From Myxococcales bacterium (lineage in GTDB: Bacteria; Myxococcota; Myxococcia; Myxococcales; JAJYLH01), in NCBI GenBank assembly GCA_021787845.1, contig JAJYLH010000006.1, positions 62,001-126,000 on the forward strand: a stretch of 64,000 nt of DNA, read 5' to 3'. How positions within the stretch are numbered: the first letter of the stretch is position 1; each line of letters opens with the position of its first letter. This document shows positions 8,138 to 18,100 of this stretch, piece by piece. The translations under genes were made by a program, and so were the position numbers. The notes under the pieces were generated by a model. It was not told the origin of the DNA. It searched no databases and saw nothing but the letters and a program-made list of their open reading frames with translations.

Positions 8138-9690
8138 TGGCGAGGCTCTCGGCGGGGGTCGAGATCAGCTCGTCGGCGATCCGCCTGGCCCTGGTCAGCT
8201 TCCGGCCGAACCCGACCGTGGTGCAGGTGCTCGAGCAGGAGCTGGGGCGCGGCGAAGACGCGCGCGCCGGCGCCATCGCCGCCCAGGCGCTGGACCGGCT
8301 GCGGGCGAAACACGCGAACGTCCACCTCGCGTTCACCCCCGGCCGCCCGGGGGCGATGCGCCATCAGCTCTTCGTCACTCCCAAGCGCTTGCGGCAGGCG
8401 GAGCTCAAGGCCCTGGCGCTGCGCGAGCTCAAGCGGGACTCGGCGCTCGACCAGAACAGCGCCCTGGTCGCGCTGGAGCGGCTGGGCCCCATGGACGGAC
8501 CCGCTGCGGGCGACACCCATCTGTTGGTCGCGCTCGCGAAGGGCGAGGTGGAGCCGGCGGCGGCGGCGCTCTTGAACGAAAGAAAGGTGGTGCGCTCGGC
8601 GACCAGCTCGGCGATGGCGCTCTACCGGGCGGCGGCGGTCTCGGACCTTCCGACGCAGGGCGTGACCGCTCTCGTCCTCCTGGATCAGCGCCACAGCTCG
8701 CTCATCGTTCTCGACGAGGGGCTCCCCCGTTTCTTCCGGGACCTTCCCGGCCTCTCCGGCGCGCGCGAGGTGGTGAGCGAAGGGGCGGCGTCCCAGGCGC
8801 TGGCCCGCGAGCTGGAAATCTCGCTCGTCTATTTCGCCCAGCAGCACCGTCCGAAGCAGGTCGAGACGGTGATGGTGGTCGGCGCGCCGGCGCTGGCGGA
8901 CCCGGTCGCCCATTCCCTGGAGGAGAGCCCCAAGTACCGGGTCGTCCGGTTCGGGCCGTCGCCCAAGCTCGCGGTCGACCCGGCCGTGAAGGGGCCCTTG
9001 TCGCCCTTCGCGGTCGCCATCGGGGCGGCGCTGGGGCCGAAGACGCGGCCGGTGCCGGACGTGCTCCCGGTGGAGCTGAAGGGCCGGCCCGAGCGGGCCA
9101 TCGCCTTCGTCGGCATCGCGCTCTTGGTCGTGGCGCTGATGACCGTCATCGTCCAGGTCCGCCGCGGCCGCTTCGTCGCGTTCGAGCGGGAACAGACGCG
9201 CCTTTCGACCTGGCGGGACAGGTACCAAGACGTCGCCCGCAAGGTGCAGAACGCCAAGAAGATCGACGCGGAGCTGGCGCAGGCGCAGGCATGGAAGCAT
9301 CTGTTCGACCACTACGACCGCTACCACCGGCGGGCGGCGGAGCTGTTCTACGCGCTGCCGGCGGCGCTTCCGGCCGACGCCAAGCTGACAAGCCTCCTGC
9401 TGGCGCCGCCGCTGCCGTCGGCCGGGGGCGAAAAGACGGTGCCGTCATCCAAGGCGCCGAACTGGCAGTTGAAGCTCAAGGGCATCGTCGAGGCCCAGGA
9501 CCTTCCGAGCGCCCAGACCGAGCTCGCGTCGCTCGTGGCCAACGCCCGCAAGCTTCCCGCGGTGACCGACGCCGTCCTGGAACCGATCACGCAGCCGACG
9601 ACGAAGGAAGACGCGAAGCAAGGCGCGCTCCGGCTTCCGTTCACGCTCGACCTCTCGGTGCGCGACACCATCGAGGAGCTGGAGCCATGA
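8137..9690 (+). CDS. PilM-PilN fusion (GspL-like) assembly protein
   Basis: 517 residues. Residues 1-310 look like the actin-like PilM/GspL cytoplasmic domain (MARLSAGVEISSSAIRLALV start; LVLLDQRHSSLIVLDEG and ELEISLVYF segments). One membrane helix lies at about 319-340 (FVGIALLVVALMTVIVQV), and the remaining 175 residues, with a coiled segment, match a PilN-like periplasmic domain. In many type IVa pilus loci these are two genes; here they are one chain, as in GspL. The TGATG overlap with the GspF gene and ATGA overlap with the next gene indicate a tight operon. Confidence 0.85.
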   Translation: MARLSAGVEISSSAIRLALVSFRPNPTVVQVLEQELGRGEDARAGAIAAQALDRLRAKHANVHLAFTPGRPGAMRHQLFVTPKRLRQAELKALALRELKRDSALDQNSALVALERLGPMDGPAAGDTHLLVALAKGEVEPAAAALLNERKVVRSATSSAMALYRAAAVSDLPTQGVTALVLLDQRHSSLIVLDEGLPRFFRDLPGLSGAREVVSEGAASQALARELEISLVYFAQQHRPKQVETVMVVGAPALADPVAHSLEESPKYRVVRFGPSPKLAVDPAVKGPLSPFAVAIGAALGPKTRPVPDVLPVELKGRPERAIAFVGIALLVVALMTVIVQVRRGRFVAFEREQTRLSTWRDRYQDVARKVQNAKKIDAELAQAQAWKHLFDHYDRYHRRAAELFYALPAALPADAKLTSLLLAPPLPSAGGEKTVPSSKAPNWQLKLKGIVEAQDLPSAQTELASLVANARKLPAVTDAVLEPITQPTTKEDAKQGALRLPFTLDLSVRDTIEELEP

Positions 9691-10307
9691 GCGCTCCCGT
9701 CCTCCAGCGGCGCAAGTCCACCCTTCCGAAACCGATCCTCGCCTTGGGGGCCGCTCTTCTCTTGTGCGGCTTGAGCTACTACGCGCTCGTCTATCGCGAG
9801 GACGCCGAGACGGTGGACGCGCGAGCGACGGCGGACCAGTACCGGGCCGAGGTGGCTCGGGCGACGCGCTACCTCGAGGGGCGGCCGGACAACGAGCATT
9901 CGCTCGCCACCATCCAGGGCGCGGCGGCGGCGCTCGACCGGATGGTTCCCCAGGGCCGCGACGACGTTCCGGTCCTCCAGTACCTGCAGACCCACGCCGC
10001 CGCGCTCGGCATCGCGGACTTCAAGGGAGACGTGGTCGGCGGAATCGTGATGCCCGAGGAAACCCAGGTGGCCAAGACGGACCCCGAACGTCGGCTGCCG
10101 ACGTCTCCGGCGCATCTGAAGGGGCAGATCATCACGATGGACTTCACCGCGAGCTACCGCGACTTCCTCGCGTTCGAGAAGGAAGTCGCGACCTCGCCGC
10201 GGCTGATCGAGCTGCTCGACATTTCCCTCAAGCGACGGCCACCGACACCGCTGTCGCCCGGCGAGTCCGTTGGCGCCCACCTCGAAGTGAGGTACCTCTA
10301 CCAGTGA
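9687..10307 (+). CDS. PilO/GspM-like inner-membrane assembly protein
   Basis: 206 residues with a short cytoplasmic N-terminus, one membrane helix at about 16-34, a coiled-coil stretch (TADQYRAEVARATRYLE) and a ferredoxin-like C-terminal domain (MDFTASYRDFLAFEKEVA). This is the PilO layout, and the protein lies where PilO is expected. It would pair with the PilN part of the preceding fusion. The start at 9687 overlaps the previous stop by four bases. Confidence 0.85.
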   Translation: MSAPVLQRRKSTLPKPILALGAALLLCGLSYYALVYREDAETVDARATADQYRAEVARATRYLEGRPDNEHSLATIQGAAAALDRMVPQGRDDVPVLQYLQTHAAALGIADFKGDVVGGIVMPEETQVAKTDPERRLPTSPAHLKGQIITMDFTASYRDFLAFEKEVATSPRLIELLDISLKRRPPTPLSPGESVGAHLEVRYLYQ

Positions 10308-10858
10308 CGCTCTTGGCCCGCCGGGGGATGCTCTTCTCGCTCGCGGCTCTCGCGGCGCTGCCGGCGTGCGGCCTCTTGGCCCCGCAGCCGGACGCGGCGA
10401 ACGTGCCGCCGCTCGACATCCCGCCTCTGGCCAGACAGCCGCCACCCGCGAGCGCGAAGGACGCGCGGCCGGCGTTCCCGAGCCTGGACCGGGTCCGCCG
10501 CGACCCGTTTCTCACCCAGGCGGAGCAGGACGCCCTCGAGCGTCCGGCGCCGGTGGTCGAGCCGGCGGTCGTGGTCCCCAAGTGGCACCGCCGGCTCCCG
10601 CGTTCGAAGCCGGCTCCCATCCGCCACATGGCGCTCGAATTCCAGAGCTGGATCGGCGGGGGCGGCAAGCAGCGCGCGATCGCCCGCGACGAGAAGTCGG
10701 GGCGGACCCTGCAACTGTGGGTCGGGCGGAAGTTCGGTGACTGGACGGTGATCAAGCTGACCAGCAGCGAGATCGTGCTCCAGTACAAGGACGGCCGGAC
10801 CACCGACACCTACAAGTTCCAGGTCCCCCTGAAGACCAGCCCCTGGTCGTCGCCGTGA
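10304..10858 (+). CDS. PilP-like lipoprotein of the pilus alignment complex
   Basis: 184 residues from GTG at 10304, which overlaps the preceding TGA; an in-frame ATG at 10328 is an alternative. The signal peptide ends in lipobox LPAC. A proline-rich linker with RRDPFLT (the usual PilP RDPF motif) leads into a compact C-terminal domain that resembles the PilP/GspC homology region. It should bridge the PilN-PilO complex to the secretin in the periplasm. Confidence 0.8.
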   Translation: MTLLARRGMLFSLAALAALPACGLLAPQPDAANVPPLDIPPLARQPPPASAKDARPAFPSLDRVRRDPFLTQAEQDALERPAPVVEPAVVVPKWHRRLPRSKPAPIRHMALEFQSWIGGGGKQRAIARDEKSGRTLQLWVGRKFGDWTVIKLTSSEIVLQYKDGRTTDTYKFQVPLKTSPWSSP

Positions 10859-10891
10859 TAAAAGCACGGTAGCCGACAACGAGGTTTTCCC

Positions 10892-12895
10892 GTGGAGCCC
10901 TCGACCCGACATCGCCCGAACCCGAGCGCGCTCACGCTCTGCTTGACCGCAGCCGCTACCCTCTTTGCCGGCGGCTGCGGCGCGACCCGGCCGCTGTTGG
11001 AATCGGCCCGGCCGTGGGACGTGGCGGCGGAGTCGGTCCGCCACGTGCCTCTGCCGATCCCGGTGATCGCGCCCGAGCTGCCGGGGCCGATCTCCTCGAT
11101 GCCGGCCCACCTGAACCCGATTCTCGAGGAGAAGGTCACCCTCCGCAGCGATTCGACCGACATCCGGTCGCTCCTGCTCGGCCTCTCGAAGCAGACCGGG
11201 CTGAACATCGTCCTCGGCACCGAGGTCAAGGGGAACGTCTCCGCCTACCTGAACGACGTCACCGTCCTCGATGCGCTCAAACGCATCGTCCAGCCTCTCG
11301 GGTACGAGCTGGACATCGAGCCGACGTACGTGCGGGTCTTCGCGCCCGAGGTGGAGACGCGCATCTACCGGCTCCAGTACCTGCGCGGCGAGCGCAAGGG
11401 CGAGACGACGGTGTCGATGATGGACATGTCGGCGACCGGCGGCCAGGTCGGCACCACCGGCACCGGCGCTGGCGGCGGCACCACCCAGAGCCCGATGATG
11501 ATGGGCGGCATGACGGGGGGCGCTGGTGGCGCGGGCGGGATGATGGGCAACATCTCGACGAGCCACGTCAAGACGACCTTCGACGTCGACTTCTGGAAGG
11601 ATCTCGGCGGCGAGCTGCAAGCGATCGTCTTCGACGGCGCCGACCCCAAGGATTTGGTGAGGGTCGACAAGAAGAGCGGGGGCATGAGCGTCTACGAGCT
11701 CGCCCCGTCGACCAAGGAGCTCAAGTCGGAGCCGTCGTCGGGCGGCGGGCAGATGCCGGTGATCGAGGAGAAGCGCGCGCCCGGCGGGCTCCAGCAGCTT
11801 CGGAGCCTGACCATCGACTCGCTCAGCGGGACCATCATGGTGCGCGCCAAGCCCGACGTTCTCGACGAGGTCGGCCGCTACCTGAACGTGCTCAAGGACA
11901 CGCTCTATCGGCAGGTGGTGATCGACGTCCACATCCTCGAGGTGTCGCTCCAGGACGAGAAGCATTTCGGCATCGATACCCAGAACCTGCCGCTGCTCCC
12001 CTCGGACCTGGTCAACAGCATCTTCGGAAGCAACTACTTCGGGCCCAATGCCAGCTCGAACCCGCGCGTGACGACCCCCTTGGGGTTCCCCAACCTCTCC
12101 ACCGGCGCCGGGGTCACCACCGGCGCCAGCGCCGGGGCCCCCCCGTTGACCGAGGAGATTCCCCCGTACGGCTTGACCATCGGCGCCACCACTCCGAGCG
12201 GGGACCAGTACAAGGTGATCATCGCCGCCCTCGCCAAGCTCGGAGACGTCAAGGTGGTGGCCGCTCCCCGGCTGACCGCGCTCAACAATCAGATGGCGAT
12301 GGTCAAGGTGGTCCGCGACCGCGTCTTCTTCATCTCCCAACAGGGCCAGAGCCTGGTCTCCTGGAACGGCGGCGCCCAGAACACCCAGCAGACGCAGATC
12401 ACCACCGAGGTCGTTCCCGAAGGGGTGGCGGTGGAGATGACGCCGATCATCGGTGACGACGGGAGCGTGACCCTGATGATCCACCCCTCCTTCTCGGTGA
12501 TCGCGGACGTGGTGCCGGTGCCGACCGCGGGCGGCAACGCGGGCGGCGCCCCCGAGGTCGACCGGCGCGAGTTCGACTCGACCGTCCACATCCAGAACGG
12601 CCAGACCGTGGTCCTGGGCGGCCTCGTCACCCAGCGCACCGAACGCGAGGAATCCGGTTTGCCCTATTTGAAGGATATCCCGTACTTCGGGGCGCTTTTC
12701 CGCCACACCGACGTGGTGACGGCCAAGAGCGAGATCATCGTGCTGTTGACACCGGAGGTGCAGGGGCCGAACCTGGCGGAGGAGATGGTGAATCATCAGG
12801 CGGAATCGGTGGGCGAGCCGGCGCCGTTTCCTCAGCCGAAGGAGACGCCGGGCCGCGGCAAGCCGCCTATCGTCATCGAGCCGTTGAAGCCCTGA
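10892..12895 (+). CDS. Secretin lipoprotein, MshL/PilQ/GspD family
   Basis: 667 residues from a GTG start, with GAGG 7 bases upstream. Lipobox AGGC at the N-terminus. An STN/N0-N1 region at about 76-150 is followed by a glycine- and methionine-rich loop (about 187-218), then DFWKDLGGELQAIVF and TIDSLSGTIMVRAKPD, which are features of MSHA-pilus secretin MshL. The C-terminal secretin barrel (about 440-635) includes VKVVAAPRLTALNNQMA and NGQTVVLGGLV. It forms the outer-membrane gate for the filament. It follows the PilP-like gene by 33 bases. Assignment to secretins is firm; the MshL subtype is my reading of the motifs. Confidence 0.93.
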   Translation: MEPSTRHRPNPSALTLCLTAAATLFAGGCGATRPLLESARPWDVAAESVRHVPLPIPVIAPELPGPISSMPAHLNPILEEKVTLRSDSTDIRSLLLGLSKQTGLNIVLGTEVKGNVSAYLNDVTVLDALKRIVQPLGYELDIEPTYVRVFAPEVETRIYRLQYLRGERKGETTVSMMDMSATGGQVGTTGTGAGGGTTQSPMMMGGMTGGAGGAGGMMGNISTSHVKTTFDVDFWKDLGGELQAIVFDGADPKDLVRVDKKSGGMSVYELAPSTKELKSEPSSGGGQMPVIEEKRAPGGLQQLRSLTIDSLSGTIMVRAKPDVLDEVGRYLNVLKDTLYRQVVIDVHILEVSLQDEKHFGIDTQNLPLLPSDLVNSIFGSNYFGPNASSNPRVTTPLGFPNLSTGAGVTTGASAGAPPLTEEIPPYGLTIGATTPSGDQYKVIIAALAKLGDVKVVAAPRLTALNNQMAMVKVVRDRVFFISQQGQSLVSWNGGAQNTQQTQITTEVVPEGVAVEMTPIIGDDGSVTLMIHPSFSVIADVVPVPTAGGNAGGAPEVDRREFDSTVHIQNGQTVVLGGLVTQRTEREESGLPYLKDIPYFGALFRHTDVVTAKSEIIVLLTPEVQGPNLAEEMVNHQAESVGEPAPFPQPKETPGRGKPPIVIEPLKP

Positions 12896-12906
12896 CGGAG
12901 GCCGTC

Positions 12907-14142
12907 ATGCGCAAGGCAACCGAGAGCGCCGCCGCTCGCCGGCAGCGGTTCGGCTTTACGCTGATCGAGCTGACGGTGGTCATCGCCATCATCGCCATCC
13001 TGGCGGGAGCGCTCCTGCCGGTGATCACCCAGCCGTATCTGAACGCCCGGCGCGCCGAGCTCGACCAGGAGATGGGCGCCGTCCACGACGCGATCGTCGG
13101 GCATCCCGAGGTCGGCGACTACGGATACTTGGGGACCATGGGAGCGCTGCCGATCACCTCCGATGGCAACAACTTCATCTCGGCCCACCTGCTCGCGCCC
13201 AACGGCGACGCCCCCACCCTGCCCAACGCGAGCTTCGCGAACGGCATCGTGGTGGGATGGAACGGCCCCTACCTGACCGCGACCACCCGCGACCCGCTGC
13301 TCGACCCGTGGGGGACCCGCTACCGCGTCTACTTCAACCCGGCCGACGGGACCCAGTGGCTGTTGCAGTCGGCGGGCCCCGACCGGGTCTTCGCGCAGCC
13401 CGGCTCCACCACGGACACCGACGACATCTACTTCCCCTCGCCGATACCTCCGGTGGCGGCCGGCGGCACCACCAGCATCGTCTATTGGGGATGGGAAGCG
13501 AAAGCGCTCACGGTCTACGTCGAGAACGTTCCTCAGGGCACCCGGGTCTACCTGCACTATCCCGCTGGCGCCGGGGGCGGCGTCGACACGACCTGGCCTG
13601 GCACCTACACCACCGATGCGAATGGCAAGGTCACCTTCTTGGTGGAGGGTAGCGGCGTCATCCCCTACGGGCACGACTACGTGGAGTTCGAAATCCCCAA
13701 CGGCACGCCTCCCTGGTACACTCGCGACATCACCATCGACACGCCGGTCGTGGTCGCGACGGTGCAAGGCCCCCGAGTGCCGTGGATCACGACCTGCAGC
13801 CTCTCGACCCCGGCCACCAATGGGGCCGCGTTCAACTGCCCGGCGCTGGCCATCCCGCCGAACAGCTCGGTGGAAGCCGACTTCTCGGGGACCATGAAAG
13901 GCTCATCGACGAACCCCTGTAGCCTTCACGTGGGCTTGGCGACCGCCAACCCCACCCAAGCCGACCCCGGCCTCGACATCGTTCCGGCGGTGACGCGGAG
14001 CACGACCTGGCAATCGGTCGCCACCACCCGAACCGTGCAGTTCGCCTCCGCCGCGCAACAGGTCGATGCCACGCTCGACCTCACCGGCAGCGGTTGCACG
14101 GTCGAGGACGGCGCTCTCACTATCCAGGTGCGCTACCCGTGA
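12907..14142 (+). CDS. GspG-like pseudopilin with long C-terminal extension (2nd copy)
   Basis: 411 residues, over twice the size of a normal pseudopilin. Prepilin signal with cleavage in FG/FTLIELTVVIAIIAIL, GspG-type body with WNGPYL, DPWGTRY and QSAGPDRVF, then about 230 residues of threonine- and glycine-rich beta-type sequence without recognised family. GGAG lies 5 bases before the ATG at 12907, 11 bases after the secretin stop. The extension could form an exposed tip domain; this is inference. Confidence 0.9.
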   Translation: MRKATESAAARRQRFGFTLIELTVVIAIIAILAGALLPVITQPYLNARRAELDQEMGAVHDAIVGHPEVGDYGYLGTMGALPITSDGNNFISAHLLAPNGDAPTLPNASFANGIVVGWNGPYLTATTRDPLLDPWGTRYRVYFNPADGTQWLLQSAGPDRVFAQPGSTTDTDDIYFPSPIPPVAAGGTTSIVYWGWEAKALTVYVENVPQGTRVYLHYPAGAGGGVDTTWPGTYTTDANGKVTFLVEGSGVIPYGHDYVEFEIPNGTPPWYTRDITIDTPVVVATVQGPRVPWITTCSLSTPATNGAAFNCPALAIPPNSSVEADFSGTMKGSSTNPCSLHVGLATANPTQADPGLDIVPAVTRSTTWQSVATTRTVQFASAAQQVDATLDLTGSGCTVEDGALTIQVRYP

Positions 14143-14993
14143 CCGTCGAGAGGCGAGCGTTCACGCTCCTCGAGCTGATGGTGGCTCTCGCCATCCTCGG
14201 CATCCTCTCGGTCATCAGCCTGAGCCTGGTCGAGGACATCGAATTCACCCGCGGGCGCCGGGCGCAGGCCGACGCCGTCGCCCTGTACAACGGCATCTTC
14301 GGGACCTACCAGACGAGCGGCTACTACGGCGACGTGGGCCAGCTTCCGCCCCAGCCGCTCAACCAGTCGATGCTGACCTCGCCCCCGAACAACGTCGTCC
14401 CCCACGTGCGCGCGGACAGCTCTCAGGGCATCGTCAGCGCCGGCTGGCAGGGGCCGTACCTCCTGGGGCCGAGCGGCTACGGCGGCGACGGGATGGACAC
14501 CGACCCCTGGGGGGACCCTTGGTCGATCGACCCGACCACCGGGAGCATCCGCAGCGCCGGCCCCGACGGCTACCTCGGCGACCAGGACGACATCGTCATG
14601 CCGCAGGGGGGCACGACCGACCTGCCGCTGGTGGCGCCCACGCCTCTGAGGGGCGGCGGCGCTACCGCTTCCCTCGCCGTGGTGGTGCTCGACCCGGCCA
14701 CCCTCGACCCGCTGACCGGCAGCGACATCCTCGTCCAGGTCAGCGACACCGGGAGCTGCGCCAGCAAGGGCCACGCCACCATGATGCCGACCAACGCGCC
14801 TTCGCCCGGCCAGGACACCTTCACCATCCGCAACCTCCATCCGGGCCGGCACCTCGTCGAGGCCGCGCACATCGCCCCCGATCCCGCCAATCCGAATGGG
14901 TACCCGACGACCTACATCCTCGACAAGGTCGACACCGTCGCCGCCTACGCCAACAACCAGGGCTGGGCGACCGTCCGGGTCGTGCTCAGGTAA
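14139..14993 (+). CDS. GspG-like pseudopilin with C-terminal extension (3rd copy)
   Basis: 284 residues from GTG at 14139, overlapping the previous stop (GTGA). Prepilin signal RRA/FTLLELMVALAILGIL carries alanine rather than glycine at position -1. The body has WQGPYL, DPWGDPW and SAGPDGYLGDQDD, then a roughly 120-residue beta-type extension with DTFTIRNLHPGRHLVEA, similar to carboxypeptidase-regulatory-like folds. Probably a minor pseudopilin of the same machine. Confidence 0.88.
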   Translation: MTVERRAFTLLELMVALAILGILSVISLSLVEDIEFTRGRRAQADAVALYNGIFGTYQTSGYYGDVGQLPPQPLNQSMLTSPPNNVVPHVRADSSQGIVSAGWQGPYLLGPSGYGGDGMDTDPWGDPWSIDPTTGSIRSAGPDGYLGDQDDIVMPQGGTTDLPLVAPTPLRGGGATASLAVVVLDPATLDPLTGSDILVQVSDTGSCASKGHATMMPTNAPSPGQDTFTIRNLHPGRHLVEAAHIAPDPANPNGYPTTYILDKVDTVAAYANNQGWATVRVVLR

Positions 14994-15142
14994 AGCGCTG
15001 CCACCCTCCGGCTGCGGCGCCGATCCCCTAGTTGCGCCATCGTTGGCCCGGCGCCGTCCGTGCAGACACCCGGGCGGCGAACCGGGAGGGGTGCCCCGCG
15101 CCGGTCCCGAGCGGCATGAGCGCTGTCGGCGATCGAGAGCGC

Positions 15143-18100
15143 CTACGCCCCGCTCGCGACCTTGTAGTCGCCCGCGTCGCGCGACAGGCCCCGGCCCAGG
15201 TCCTCTTCCTGCTCGACGAACCGCTGGAGCAGCGGCACCGGACAGACGAGCCGCCCTTGCGCGTCGGGCACGAGCGTATAGGCGAGCTCGAGCCGGTCCA
15301 GCGTCGCCGCGTAGAGCGCGGTCGACGGCTCGAGACCCGCCTCGGAGAGCCTCTTGCGCAGGTCCCCGCGGTCGACCGGCGGCCCCCAGAGCGCCGCCCG
15401 CACCGCCGCCCGCCCGAGCACGTCCCGCCGCCAGTGCTTGAACTCGCTCGCCAGCTCGGGATTGCGGTAGAGCGCCCTCTCCACCTGCTTCTCGCCGAAG
15501 GTCCGCGCGGTCGGGCCGAGCCCATCGATCAGCGCCTTGCACACCAGCGCCACCAGGTGGCCGCGACACGCGGTCTCGTCCAGAATCCGCTCGACGAGCT
15601 CCGGCGCTTCGTACGAGAGCCCCAGCGCCTCCATCGGCCTCGTCGCGAGGTCCCGCGCCGCGTCCCGGTCGAGCGGCGAGAGCCGGATGAGCTCGCCGAA
15701 ATTGCGCAAGGGATTGTTCGGGTTCAAGAACGCCGCCGCGTAGAGGTTCCAGAAGCCGGCGAGGATGAACGCGGCGGTTCCCTCCTCCGACAAGGTCCGC
15801 ATCGCCTGCACCAGCGGATACTTGTTCTTCGCGTCCTTCAGGATGAAGGCATCCGCCTCGTCGATCATCCACAGCTTGGGGTTCTTCCGGGTGCCCGCCG
15901 CGAGGTCGAGAAACCCCTCGCTGTGCGCCGGCACGGGCTGCGACAGCTCCCGCGCCATCCGAACGACGAGGTCGTCTTCGAACAGGGTCAGGTGGTGCAC
16001 CTCGACTTCCGGCCGAGCCGCGAGCCGCCGCTCCACTGCCTTGAGCAGGCTCGACTTCCCCATCTGCCGCGGCGCGACGACGATGAAGTTGCGCAGGCTC
16101 CGGTCGGTGATCAGCCGGATCTCCCGCTCTCGACCGACGAAGAGCGCCTGGTCGCTCACCCCGCCACCGATGGTGTACGGGCTCAGCTCCGCCACCGGCC
16201 GCTGCGCCACGAGCACCCGCTCGAGCTCCTTCGCCGGCTGGTCCGCGAAGATGAGATCCCGCAGCTCGTCCTGCCCCAGAACGACGAAGGACAGCCGCCC
16301 CACCGCTTCCAGCGCCGCCCGGCCGTTCTGACCGGCGGTCAGGTCCAGCGCCAGGCCGACGGCAGGACCGGTGCCGCCCGCATGGACCGCTTGTGCAAGC
16401 TGGCTGGCCTTCTCCTCCTCAGCGGCGGCGCCGGTCAGCACCGCGAGCTCGGTCCGGCTCGGGAAGCGCAACGTGAGGTTCGGCAGGTCGACCGCCCAGA
16501 GGTCGAAGGCGGCGTGTTTCTCCCCGAGCTTCGCGCCCAATGCCTCCGCGAAGGCCCGCGCCGCGCCCGACGGCGATGCCGTCGCCGCCACCGCCCGATC
16601 GAGCTTCTCCCGCGCGAGCTTGGCCCCCGCCAGCGCCTCGTCCAGCCGCCTGGCCCGCGTCAGCGCCCGCTCGACCAGCTTCACCTGCGGGAGCGCGTAG
16701 CGCCTGATCTCCGTCGGGTCGCGCCCCACCTGCTCGAGGATCGGATCGCGCCCCGTTCGGCGCCTCGCCAGGAGAACGAGCGCCAGGAGCAGCAAGAGCC
16801 CTCCTGCTATCTCAGCGGGCAACGCCCAGCTCGAGCGCCGCCTGAGAACCAGCTCCCCCGTCCAGCGCCCCCCGACAAGCTCGGTCGACCGCGCGGTCAG
16901 CTCCACCTGTGCCGTCTTCCCGACCGCGCCCGGCGCCGCGAACCCGACCCGCACCCGCTCGCCCGGTTTCAGGTCGGGGATCTGCTCGACGGGAGCGGTG
17001 CCGGCCGGCTTCGAAGCGGAGAAGAAGCGCGGCGCCAGGACGAGCGGGCCGGTGGGGGCGTCTCCCTGGTTCGCCACCTCGACCTGGACGGTCGGGCTCT
17101 TTCCGGCCCGGTCGAGCGAAACGAGCCGGAAGCGCACGACCGGCGCGCGCACGTGCACCCGGACGTTCACCGTGGGGCCTCGGCCGGCCGCCGTCCACAG
17201 CGCGAGCGGGACCTCGACGTCTTGCGGTGCCTTTGCGGTGCCGGGCACCACGGCGATGCCGGCGTCGAGCTTCGCCTGCTCGCCGGCCGCCAGGCGCGGC
17301 ACCACCGCCGGCGGGATGAGCGACAGCGTGCCAGGCATCGGCGCTCCCGCCAAGCGCAACCAGAACGCGCCGCCGCTTTCGTCGTGGACCACGAGCGACA
17401 CGGCGCCCGCGCGGTCGGCCGAGGCCGGAGTCGTCTTCCGTACCTCGAGCGAGAGCTTCAGCGTGGCCTTCGAAGCGGCGGGAGGCGACGCCTTCAACCC
17501 GCCGTGCTCGTCGGCCTTCAGGCGGACGAGCCGCCCGTCGTCCTCGCGAAACACCTTGCCAGCAACGAGGTTCGCAAACCGCGCGGCGCCAAGGTGCAGC
17601 TCGGCGACGAGGGCGTCACCCGGCCATCGATAGAGCGAGACGCCACCGTCGGCCGTCGCGACCGCGAGGAGCGTGCCGGCCGTGTCGAGCGAGAGCGCTC
17701 TCGGCTTGCCCGGCAGACCGAAGCTCGCGATCTGCCGGCCGGTCTTGGCGTCGAACGCCTGTGCCTTTGCGTCCGCGGTGGCGACGACCAACGTCCGGCC
17801 CTGGTCGGCGAAGACCGCGCCCGCCGCGGGAGCTGCGAACGACAAGCGGCGGACCTCCTTGCCCGTCACCGGATCGACCACACGTCCGGAGCCGTCGGCG
17901 AGAGCGGCGAGCACCGCGTTTCCCGCCGGAGCGACCGCGAGCGCGGTGACCCGCGCGTCGAACGAAATCGATCGGAGGACCGTGCCCCGCGCCAAGGACC
18001 AGATCTCGAGCTCGTCCTGCGAGGCGAAGGCGACGAGCTTTCCGTTCCCGGAGAACGCGAGCGCTCCCGCTCCTCCCGGAAGCTGGCCGGCCGGCCGCGC

